A DNA stretch of 64,000 bases, taken from assembly GCF_015689175.1 (NCBI RefSeq), contig NZ_CP065047.1, forward strand, positions 62,001-126,000, read 5' to 3'. The DNA is from Mycobacterium kubicae (GTDB lineage: Bacteria > Actinomycetota > Actinomycetes > Mycobacteriales > Mycobacteriaceae). The position numbers and the translations under genes are program-made. Under the pieces are notes generated by a model. The model had not been told where the DNA came from. It saw nothing but the letters and a program-made list of their open reading frames with translations, and searched no databases. How positions within the stretch are numbered: the stretch's first letter is position 1; every line of letters begins with the position of its first letter. Below, piece after piece: positions 57,090 through 64,000 of this stretch.

Positions 57090-60019
57090 GCACAACAACC
57101 GACGACACCCAAACCGACGCCATCCCCGTCGTCAAAGAACCCGTGCACGACAAGATCCCCCGGATCATCCGCACGTTGGCCGTGCCCATCATCCTGGGCT
57201 GGATCGCGGTCATCGCGGTGCTCAACGTCGTCGTCCCCCAGCTGGACGAGGTGGGCAAGATGCGCTCAGTGTCGATGAGTCCCGACGATGCGCAGTCGGT
57301 GATCGCGATGAAGCGCGTGGGTCAAGTGTTCCACGAATACAAGTCCAACAGCTCGGTGATGATCGTCCTCGAGGGCCAAAATCCTCTAGGCGCCGACGCG
57401 CACGCCTACTACGACCAGATCGTCAAGAAACTCGAGGCCGACACCAAACACGTTGAACACGTGCAGGATATGTGGAGCGATCCCCTCAGTGGGTCAGGGG
57501 TGCAAAGCAACGACGCCAAGGCCGCCTACGTCCAGGTCTACCTCGCCGGTAACCAGGGCGAGGCGCTGGCCAACGAGTCGGTCGAGGCCGTACAGAGCAT
57601 CGTCAACAGTGTCCCCTTACCCCATGGCGTGAAGGCCTACGTCACCGGGTCTGCGGCACTGTCCGCCGACCAAAACATCGCCGGTGACCGCAGCCTACAA
57701 ATGATCACCGCCGTCACCTTTTTGGTGATCATCGGGATGCTGCTGTTGGTGTATCGGTCGATCGTCACCGTGCTGCTGACATTGGTGATGGTGGTGCTCG
57801 AACTGGCAGGTGCGCGCGGCGTGGTCGCGTTCCTGGGCTACCACAACATCATTGGGCTCTCCACGTTCGCCACGAACCTGTTGGTCACGCTGGCGATCGC
57901 GGCGGCCACCGACTATGCCATCTTCTTGGTAGGGCGATATCAGGAAGCCCGGGGTATCGGCGAATCTCGGGAACAGGCGTACTACACGATGTACAAGGGC
58001 ACCGCCCACGTGGTGCTCGGGTCGGGTCTGACGATCGCCGGCGCAACCTTCTGCCTGCACTTCACCAACCTGCCGTATTTCCAGACGCTGGGCATTCCGC
58101 TGGCCATCGGCATGGTGGTCGTCGTCGCAGCGGCGCTCACGCTCGGGCCCGCGGTCATCTCGGTCGCCTCCCGTTTCGGCAAGACGCTTGAACCCAAACG
58201 GGCCCAACGGATTCGCGGATGGCGCAAGATCGGCGCGCTCATTGTCCGCTGGCCCGGCCCGATCCTCGTCGTGTCCATTGCGGCGACACTGGTCGGCTTG
58301 CTGGCCCTGCCGAGCTACCGCACCAACTACAACGACCGCAACTACCTACCGGCCGATCTGCCCGCCAACGAAGGGTACGCCGCCGCGGACCGGCACTTCT
58401 CGCAGGCGCGGATGAATCCGGAAGTGTTGATGATCGAAAGCGATCACGATCTGCGCAATTCCGCGGACTTCTTGGTGATCGACAAAATCGCTAAGTCGAT
58501 CTTCCGGGTGCCCGGAATCGCCCGCGTGCAAGCCATCACCCGTCCGCAGGGCACACCGATCGAGCACACCTCGATCCCGTTTCAGATCAGCATGCAGGGC
58601 GTCACCCAGCAGATGAACCAGAAGTACCAACAAGATCAGATGGCCGACATGTTGCATCAAGCGGACATGATGCAGACCACCATCGACAGCATGGAAAAGA
58701 TGTCCAGCATCACCGCGCAGATGGCCAACGACATGCACGTCATGGTCAAAAAGATGCACGACATGACCATCGACATCAATGAATTACGCGACCACATGGC
58801 CGATTTCGAGGATTTCTTCCGCCCGATGCGCAGCTACTTCTACTGGGAAAAGCACTGCTATGACATCCCGGTGTGCTGGTCGCTGCGCTCGGTCTTCGAC
58901 GGCCTGGATGGCATCGACACGATGACCGATGACATCGAGAGCCTGCTGCCGATCATGGATCATCTCGACACGCTGATGCCGCAAATGGTGGCGCTGATGC
59001 CGTCGATGATCGAAAACATGAAGGCCATGAAAACCACGATGCTGACTATGTATTCGACCCAGAAGGGAATGCAGGATCAGCAGAACGAGGCGCAGAAGAA
59101 CTCCAGCGCCATGGGCAAGGCGTTCGACGCCTCCAAGAACGACGACTCGTTCTACCTGCCCCCGGAAACGTTTGACAACAAAGAGTTCAAGAAGGGCATG
59201 AAGAACTTCATCTCCCCCGACGGCCATGCGGTGCGCTTCATCATCAGCCATGACGGCGATCCGATGTCGCAGGAAGGCATCGCGCACATCGACGCGATCA
59301 AGAAAGCCGCCTACGAAGCGCTCAAAGGCACCCCGCTGGAAGGCGCCAAAATCTACCTTGGCGGCAGCGCGGCCACTTTCAAAGATATGCAGGACGGCGC
59401 CAACTTCGACTTGCTGATCGCCGGAATCGCCTCACTGTGCTTGATTTTCATCATCATGCTGATCATCACCCGCGGTGTGGTGGCCTCGGCGGTGATCGTG
59501 GGAACCGTCTTGCTCTCGCTGGGCGCGTCCTTCGGGCTCTCGGTCCTGATCTGGCAGCACCTGATCGGCATCGAGCTGCACTGGATGGTGCTGGCCATGT
59601 CTGTCATCATCCTGTTGGCCGTGGGCGCCGACTACAACCTGCTACTGGTCTCGCGGTTCAAAGAGGAGATCCATGCCGGCCTGAACACCGGCATCATCCG
59701 CTCGATGGGCGGCACAGGAGTCGTCGTCACCTCAGCGGGCCTGGTATTCGCCTTCACCATGATGACCATGGCGGTCAGTGAGCTCACCGTCATCGGCCAG
59801 GTCGGCACCACCATCGGCCTCGGGCTGCTGTTCGACACCCTGATCATCAGGTCGTTGATGACACCGTCCATCGCCGCGCTGCTGGGCAAGTGGTTCTGGT
59901 GGCCACAACGCGTCCGTCAACGCCCCATCCCCGCCCCGTGGCCGACGCCGGCCACATCCGCAGCCCCCGAGCCGGCCACTGCCATCGGCCCCGGACAAGG
60001 ACGCCGCCCACAATCGTGA
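57086..60019 (+). CDS. MmpL-family RND transporter
   Basis: A 977-residue RND exporter of the MmpL4/5 type (has an MmpS partner and a long helical hairpin rich in Met/Asp, about residues 510-700, in the second periplasmic domain). Twelve membrane helices can be drawn; helix 4 has [15 protein letters not shown] and the second half [15 protein letters not shown], the conserved Asp-Tyr pairs for proton relay. Substrate unknown; position beside the sterol-like cluster suggests a lipid or cluster product. C-terminal tail is Pro/Arg-rich. Confidence 0.94.
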   Translation: MSTTTDDTQTDAIPVVKEPVHDKIPRIIRTLAVPIILGWIAVIAVLNVVVPQLDEVGKMRSVSMSPDDAQSVIAMKRVGQVFHEYKSNSSVMIVLEGQNPLGADAHAYYDQIVKKLEADTKHVEHVQDMWSDPLSGSGVQSNDAKAAYVQVYLAGNQGEALANESVEAVQSIVNSVPLPHGVKAYVTGSAALSADQNIAGDRSLQMITAVTFLVIIGMLLLVYRSIVTVLLTLVMVVLELAGARGVVAFLGYHNIIGLSTFATNLLVTLAIAAATDYAIFLVGRYQEARGIGESREQAYYTMYKGTAHVVLGSGLTIAGATFCLHFTNLPYFQTLGIPLAIGMVVVVAAALTLGPAVISVASRFGKTLEPKRAQRIRGWRKIGALIVRWPGPILVVSIAATLVGLLALPSYRTNYNDRNYLPADLPANEGYAAADRHFSQARMNPEVLMIESDHDLRNSADFLVIDKIAKSIFRVPGIARVQAITRPQGTPIEHTSIPFQISMQGVTQQMNQKYQQDQMADMLHQADMMQTTIDSMEKMSSITAQMANDMHVMVKKMHDMTIDINELRDHMADFEDFFRPMRSYFYWEKHCYDIPVCWSLRSVFDGLDGIDTMTDDIESLLPIMDHLDTLMPQMVALMPSMIENMKAMKTTMLTMYSTQKGMQDQQNEAQKNSSAMGKAFDASKNDDSFYLPPETFDNKEFKKGMKNFISPDGHAVRFIISHDGDPMSQEGIAHIDAIKKAAYEALKGTPLEGAKIYLGGSAATFKDMQDGANFDLLIAGIASLCLIFIIMLIITRGVVASAVIVGTVLLSLGASFGLSVLIWQHLIGIELHWMVLAMSVIILLAVGADYNLLLVSRFKEEIHAGLNTGIIRSMGGTGVVVTSAGLVFAFTMMTMAVSELTVIGQVGTTIGLGLLFDTLIIRSLMTPSIAALLGKWFWWPQRVRQRPIPAPWPTPATSAAPEPATAIGPGQGRRPQS

Positions 60020-60410
60020 GTCGAGCCGGCGGTGAGCGCTCCTAGGCCGGAAAGCCGGCTAAACCCCGCTGCTAGCCCTTACTAAGGACTCAATCTCATC
60101 GCGAACAACACAATCGGCGTGACACGGTACAGGTAACCCCGACCGATTTACCCGATTGCCGACGACACCCAACTGCGGACGGTTCTGATCTCTTAGGCGT
60201 TCGATCACCGGCATCCACGAAGAGTGGCGTGGTCACCGGATACCCCTCAGCCAGTGTCACTTTCATGAGTCTATCGCGAAGATGCATCGGTCTCTGAGAA
60301 TTCCCTCCAAGCCGTTCGCCGACGTGTAGTGGAATAGGCAGGCCTCGATTTCGGGGTGGTTCGGCACTATCGTCACAGGTCCGTCAGTGATGGCGACATC
60401 TGTAGCGTCG
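60020..60410. other. Non-coding gap after mmpL
   Basis: No convincing gene. A small GCCGG/CCGGC stem-loop at 60046-60059 may terminate the mmpS-mmpL transcript. The rest shows nothing recognisable. Confidence 0.5.
60046..60059 (+). terminator. Possible terminator hairpin after mmpL
   Basis: GCCGG, loop AAAG, CCGGC, 27 bp after the stop; short stem and no T-run. Confidence 0.35.
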
Positions 60411-60725
60411 TCACGTCGCCCTCAACAGCGTCGCCCAAAGGTTGCGCAGCAGTTGACGATCCCCGGCAGGCAGGACGTCTCCGACAACCTCGACCATCAC
60501 CGCCATCTCAGCAGCTGCGCGGAACACACCCATCCACTGCCCGTTCGGCTCCCCAAAGCGTTGGTCCAGCGCACGGAACACTGAGCGCAACTGCCCTGCG
60601 TGCTGCTGCCGCACCCGGGTCCGCAGCGGCACCAAGTGCTCGGGTGTCCATACCTGCCCAATTCCTTGAGCAAAACGGATTGCCGCATCAGGCATTTGAC
60701 CGGCTTCGATTATCAGGTTCGCCAT
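60411..60725 (-). CDS. Unrecognised 104-residue protein downstream of truncated ATPase
   Basis: Begins MANLIIEAGQMPDAAIRFAQGIGQVW and is helical, with a hydrophobic centre (RAAAEMAVMVEVVGD). No domain assigned. ATG at 60725 is 10 bp after the stop of the ATPase remnant, so it was or is in the same operon. The longer frame to 60869 is antisense-like and rejected. Confidence 0.55.
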   Translation of the reverse strand: MANLIIEAGQMPDAAIRFAQGIGQVWTPEHLVPLRTRVRQQHAGQLRSVFRALDQRFGEPNGQWMGVFRAAAEMAVMVEVVGDVLPAGDRQLLRNLWATLLRAT

Positions 60726-60735
60726 GACGTCAACG

Positions 60736-61330
60736 CTAAACCGGGTTGCTGACGTTTCCCGCCACTTCGGGTAAGGGGACATCGGTGTCGATGAAGACCG
60801 GTGCCGGAACACCGATGTTGCGCAACAGCTTTGGCGTCTCGATGTGCGCTGGCGCGGTCCAGGTGCCATCTTGTTCGCAGATACGTGCGCAATTTGGGGG
60901 TCGTGTTCATGAGGAAGATAGCCACACGTTGAGCTGGACCGATGTTCTCCAGCCCAGTCATCTGTTCGATGGTCACCACGTCGCCGGAGGTGATGTCGGT
61001 GTACTCGGCGCCAAACTCGGGGGCTAGCAGGGCTTTGTCGACACCGAAGAAGGCGGAGTATCGGCAGAAGTCGCTGCGATCAAATTCTTCTCCGATTAGT
61101 GTCGCGGCGATGGCCGCTCGCATCAGGCTCTTTCCGGACTTGTTGTCCCCCACGACGGTGGTGATATCGGGGCGCAGCCGCAGCCGCACGAACGGGTAGT
61201 CAGCTGATCTGGTCACAGCCCCCGACGGGGTGCTGTCGCACGGGTCGGGCGCGTAGGTCTCCGATGAAGCGCCAATGTAGTCGTAGTTCAGCGACCGGAA
61301 GAACCGGGTGTAGGTCGCGTTCAGCCGCAT
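60736..61330 (-). pseudogene. Truncated and frameshifted AAA ATPase (defence-type)
   Basis: The N-terminal 130-140 residues resemble OLD/SMC-like ATPases of defence loci: TRFFRSLNYDYIG, then TTVVGDNKSGKSLMRAAI (Walker A) and DFCRYSAFFGVDKALLAPEFGAEY. Near 60893 the sensible frame changes; the other frame continues ICEQDGTWTAPAHIETPKLL through FIDTDVPLPEVAGNV and then stops at TAG. Family members are several hundred residues longer, so Walker B and the rest are missing. Confidence 0.7.
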
Positions 61331-61518
61331 TCAAGACCCCTGTCGCCGAGTTGAGAGTGTGCCGGGCACGATTGTTGCAGCTCAGGCCGACACACCATGT
61401 AGGTTCGGGATCAACCACACTGCCGCTCGGTTACACGCGACGTTATGGGTCGCAAACGGCCTGGTTAGAGGCCACGGTTGGCCGGTAGGATGAGCCAAGG
61501 CTTAGAGGAGGTGCGGTC

Positions 61519-61692
61519 GTGGAACGCCGGACACCAAAGAAGGTGGTGGTGTCGAAGGCTGCCGTCAAGAAGTCAGGGGTGCGCGCCACGAGGGCCTCCG
61601 CCAAATTGGAGGGCCGAGTGGTTCCCGCTGGCTACAGACGGTCGGCCACCGTGAGGGCCTACATCGCGAAACAGCAGCCGCCTAAGCGCTGA
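61519..61692 (+). CDS. Fic antitoxin (VbhA/FicA-like), 57 residues
   Basis: A small basic protein. SAKLEG at residues 27-32 fits the Fic inhibitory motif (S/T)xxxE(G/N), whose Glu blocks ATP gamma-phosphate placement in the partner toxin. GAGGAGG precedes GTG at 61519; the stop overlaps the fic ATG (TGATG). Too short for usual ORF filters. Confidence 0.8.
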   Translation: MERRTPKKVVVSKAAVKKSGVRATRASAKLEGRVVPAGYRRSATVRAYIAKQQPPKR

Positions 61693-62258
61693 TGCCGCTG
61701 ACGCCGGGTTACGGTGAGACCCCACTTCCACATGACGAACTGACTGCGCTACTCGAGCAAGGGCTTCAGGATCGGGTGTTCGATGAACTAATGCCGGCTG
61801 CACTCGACGGCTCGTTGCCGCTCGACGGGCTCCTCAGTGACGACTTTGTCCGCGACCTCCACGCGCGGATGTACGGTCCGGTGTGGAACTGGGCCGGACG
61901 GTGGCGGCGATTGGAGCTGAACATCGGCGTACCGCCGGAGCAGATTGCCGTTGAACTACGAAGCGCGCTTGACACCATCGCTTACCGATGGGAGTACACC
62001 GACGACTGGACGCCTCGGCAACTGGGTATCGTGGTGCACGCCGAGACTGTGCGCATCCATCCATTTACGGATGGAAATGGGCGTACCACAAGGTTTCTCG
62101 CTGACTTAGTGTTCGCGACAGCTCAAGATCCCACCCAACTGCAATACGACTGGGAGCTTGACAAGACACGGTACATCCAGCTGCTTCGGGCTTACGACGG
62201 ACACCGAGACGTGGCCGATCTTGCGGCTTTCATTGGTATGGAGCCGATCGAACCCTAA
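61692..62258 (+). CDS. Fic/DOC-family AMP-transferase (toxin)
   Basis: A 188-residue Fic protein. The catalytic motif is IHPFTDGNGRTTR, matching HxFx(D/E)GNGRxxR, with His near residue 123. The N-terminal helical part (FVRDLHARMYGPVWNWAGRWR) contains the flap region. It resembles class I Fic proteins and mobile mystery protein B-type sequences. Probably AMPylates or otherwise modifies a target unless bound by the upstream antitoxin. Confidence 0.93.
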   Translation: MPLTPGYGETPLPHDELTALLEQGLQDRVFDELMPAALDGSLPLDGLLSDDFVRDLHARMYGPVWNWAGRWRRLELNIGVPPEQIAVELRSALDTIAYRWEYTDDWTPRQLGIVVHAETVRIHPFTDGNGRTTRFLADLVFATAQDPTQLQYDWELDKTRYIQLLRAYDGHRDVADLAAFIGMEPIEP

Positions 62259-62439
62259 ACCCCTGCGAGATTCACGGATCAGAGTTTGCGTGCGACGGCG
62301 CGCCCGCGATCCACGTAGCCACCAGAGAAGAAATTCAAGACGCCCTGAGAACCCGGCAACGTCGATCGCGTGCCTCGTAGGAAATGAAGCGCTTCGTGAA
62401 ACAAACCGCACGCAGCCGCAGTGAGACAGAAACGAAAAC

Positions 62440-62726
62440 CTCAGGTCAGACAAGCCGGCAGAGGCGGCCGATCGCGAGAACCTACAACCAACGCAGGCCT
62501 TTTATCCAATCGGATGCCGCGAAGAACGAAGGGACTGTCGACGACGCGGACCGCGCCGCCGTGCTGGCGATGTTCACTGTCATGCGCGACGCGGTCGAGA
62601 CGTTCGCGCCGCGGTTGCAGATTATCGTGAGCGATCACGCTGACCTCGTTGACAAGGGTGGTTCCAGAACGCGGTAGAACACCGGTGGCCAGCGCCCCCT
62701 TCATCGACCGACGGGCGTTAAGGGAT
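62440..62726 (+). pseudogene. DUF3732-like C-terminal remnant
   Basis: FIQSDAAKNEGTVDDADRAAVLAMFTVMRDAVETFAPRLQIIVSDHADLVDK matches the late D-loop/H-motif region of DUF3732 ATPases. After one frameshift it reads WFQNAVEHRW, the usual end. The rest of the protein (about 550 residues) is missing. DUF3732 proteins occur in multi-gene defence loci. Confidence 0.6.
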
Positions 62727-62739
62727 GAGCTGGCATTTG

Positions 62740-63129
62740 CAGCGAAGATTGACACGCACGCACTGATTAGCTAACAACAACGTCAGCTCGGCTAAACTCT
62801 GATCGCAGTCGTGGGTCAGGCGTGCCTACACGACGACGGGTTGTCGAACTCGCCGATAAGGGTCTCGGAGGGCTGACGCATTCGGGTGTTATCGGCTGAC
62901 GGTCGACAGTGATGTAGTTACGGGCCGGCCGCATATGCCTCTGAGTGTCACGTTGAATATGCCGCGTGTGCTCTACCCCGACGCCGTGCCGATTCGCCGA
63001 AAGGCGGCGGACTGACGGTCGCCAGCATCGAAGCGCTTGCTGCTCAGGGCCGGGGGTTGTACTGGTCGCCACAGGGCGAAGTTACGTCTGACGGCAAAAC
63101 TTTGGCCATGGCTTAGGTACGCTTCGGCG
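62740..63129. other. Intergenic region before the deaminase gene
   Basis: No confident gene. A short plus-strand frame near 63010-63115 (SIEALAAQGRGLYWSPQGEV) ends in TAG just before the deaminase and may be the tail of a lost gene. In Vibrio a small RNA inhibitor (avcI) precedes avcD; nothing here could be assigned as such. Confidence 0.4.
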
Positions 63130-64000
63130 ATGGCAACCAGTGATCCCGAGCTGGTCATCGGTTTAGTGGCGCCGCTAGGCACGAGCACTACCGATCTGAC
63201 CAAGGAGATCCAGGGCTCGTTGTCGCGCTTCGGTTACAAGGCCGTGCCGATCAAACTGTCGGAGCTACTGGGGACTGCTGCGCCGGCGCCTACCGGTGAG
63301 ACCGAGGATCAGCGGATCCGGCGGCTGATAGAAGCTGGGAACCAGTTCTGCAAAGTCAACGAGGATGCCGCCGCAGTTGCGCGTTTGGCGGTCAGCGCGA
63401 TTCAAGCACGGCGGATCGAATTGATCCGAGTGGACGGCGATGATCGACCGATCGATGAGATTACAAGTAGGCCGCGGACGGCCTACATTGTGCAGTCGCT
63501 GAAGCGGCGGGAGGAGGTACAGCTGCTGCGAGAGGTCTACGGCAATCAGTTCATCCTGATTGGCAGCCAGGGCAGTGTCGCCGAGCGAACGCACAGCCTG
63601 CTTCAACTAAATTTGTCCTCCGCCGATGACAAGAAAAAAGACGACATCGTCAAGATCTTGATCGAGATCGATGCCGACGAACGGGAACAGCTTGGGCAGA
63701 ACGTAAACCGGACATATCCACAGGCTGACCTCTTCATCCGAAACAACGACCGCGCGGATATCGACCGGGTGTTCGACCTTTTGTTTCAGAAGCCTGAAGC
63801 TCCAACGATCGGCGAGTACGCGATGTATGTGGCATTGGCCAGTAGTGCGCGCTCACTTGCGGCTAGCCGCAAGGTCGGCGCCGCGATCGTCGTTGACGAC
63901 GCGGTCATCGCCACCGGCTATAACGAGGTGCCGCACGGTCAGATCCCAGACATCTTGGAGGGTGAGGACACCAGCGAAACGTTCAAGCGGGAGAACTTGC
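63130..64000 (+). CDS. AvcD-type anti-phage (d)CTP/dCMP deaminase, 3' truncated by window
   Basis: The frame is open from ATG 63130 to the right edge (290 codons). N-terminal NTPase-like domain: ELVIGLVAPLGTSTTDLTKEI (degenerate P-loop) and RRLIEAGNQFCKVNEDAAAVARLAVSAIQ, then TAYIVQSLKRREEVQLLREVYGNQFILIG. C-terminal deaminase domain starts TIGEYAMYVALASSARSLAASRKVGAAIVV and IATGYNEVP. This two-domain order is that of the anti-phage deaminases which deplete dCTP/dUTP pools. The HxE/PCxxC zinc site lies beyond the window. Confidence 0.85.
   Translation, partial: MATSDPELVIGLVAPLGTSTTDLTKEIQGSLSRFGYKAVPIKLSELLGTAAPAPTGETEDQRIRRLIEAGNQFCKVNEDAAAVARLAVSAIQARRIELIRVDGDDRPIDEITSRPRTAYIVQSLKRREEVQLLREVYGNQFILIGSQGSVAERTHSLLQLNLSSADDKKKDDIVKILIEIDADEREQLGQNVNRTYPQADLFIRNNDRADIDRVFDLLFQKPEAPTIGEYAMYVALASSARSLAASRKVGAAIVVDDAVIATGYNEVPHGQIPDILEGEDTSETFKRENL

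Noticed and set aside
62740..63129. Possible AvcI-like inhibitory RNA before the deaminase
   Set aside because: No sequence or structure could be matched; the suggestion would rest only on analogy with Vibrio.

Overview
The window comes from a Mycobacterium chromosome, most likely a slow-growing non-tuberculous species. The first 32 kb follows, gene for gene, the M. tuberculosis block Rv0036c to Rv0058 (maleylpyruvate-isomerase-like protein, MFS, YqgE, mtc28, leuS, MarR, GntR, LLM, hydrolase, ino1, PadR, Rv0048c, Rv0049, ponA1, Rv0051, Rv0052, rpsF, ssb, rpsR1, rplI, dnaB). Family and homologue assignments were made by reading the translations; no database search was run. The species is not identified.

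Layout. 1-664: C-terminal end of a PPE-like protein. 0.9-28.4 kb: core housekeeping genes, with lineage-specific insertions: an SDR after leuS, an amino-acid ABC transporter whose binding protein and permease are fused, and an OYE/epimerase/SDR/TetR group with two matching palindromic operators. 28.4-32 kb: a probable DnaA-box cluster, then dnaB interrupted by two inteins. One is a 139-residue mini-intein in the P-loop that starts with Ala and carries the class 3 W-C-T residues. The other is a 425-residue LAGLIDADG intein at the usual DLRESG/SLEQD site.

32.2-60 kb is an accessory region that starts with a dead IS21-family istB remnant. It then carries a large oxidative, steroid-like catabolic cluster: a CYP51-like P450, a CYP125-like P450 with its own 3Fe-4S ferredoxin, many SDRs (one of the mycofactocin-coupled type), VOC, F420-type LLM, OYE, two SnoaL/ketosteroid-isomerase-like folds, a sulfotransferase-like protein, alpha/beta hydrolase, a thiolase-like/DUF35 pair resembling steroid side-chain aldolases, and an MmpS/MmpL exporter pair. 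Three divergent promoter regions (35.54, 42.37 and 53.34 kb) share one long palindromic operator. The middle copy touches a TetR gene, so these units probably form one regulon. A separate KstR-type box lies before the DUF1214-like gene at 50.35 kb. Decayed copies of an SDR, an alcohol dehydrogenase and a P450-plus-reductase fragment show that the cluster has been duplicated and eroded.

60.4-64 kb looks like a small defence island: a truncated AAA ATPase with a partner ORF, a Fic toxin with a short antitoxin that carries the Fic-inhibitory motif, a DUF3732-like remnant, and the first 290 codons of an AvcD-type anti-phage (d)CTP deaminase that runs off the right edge.
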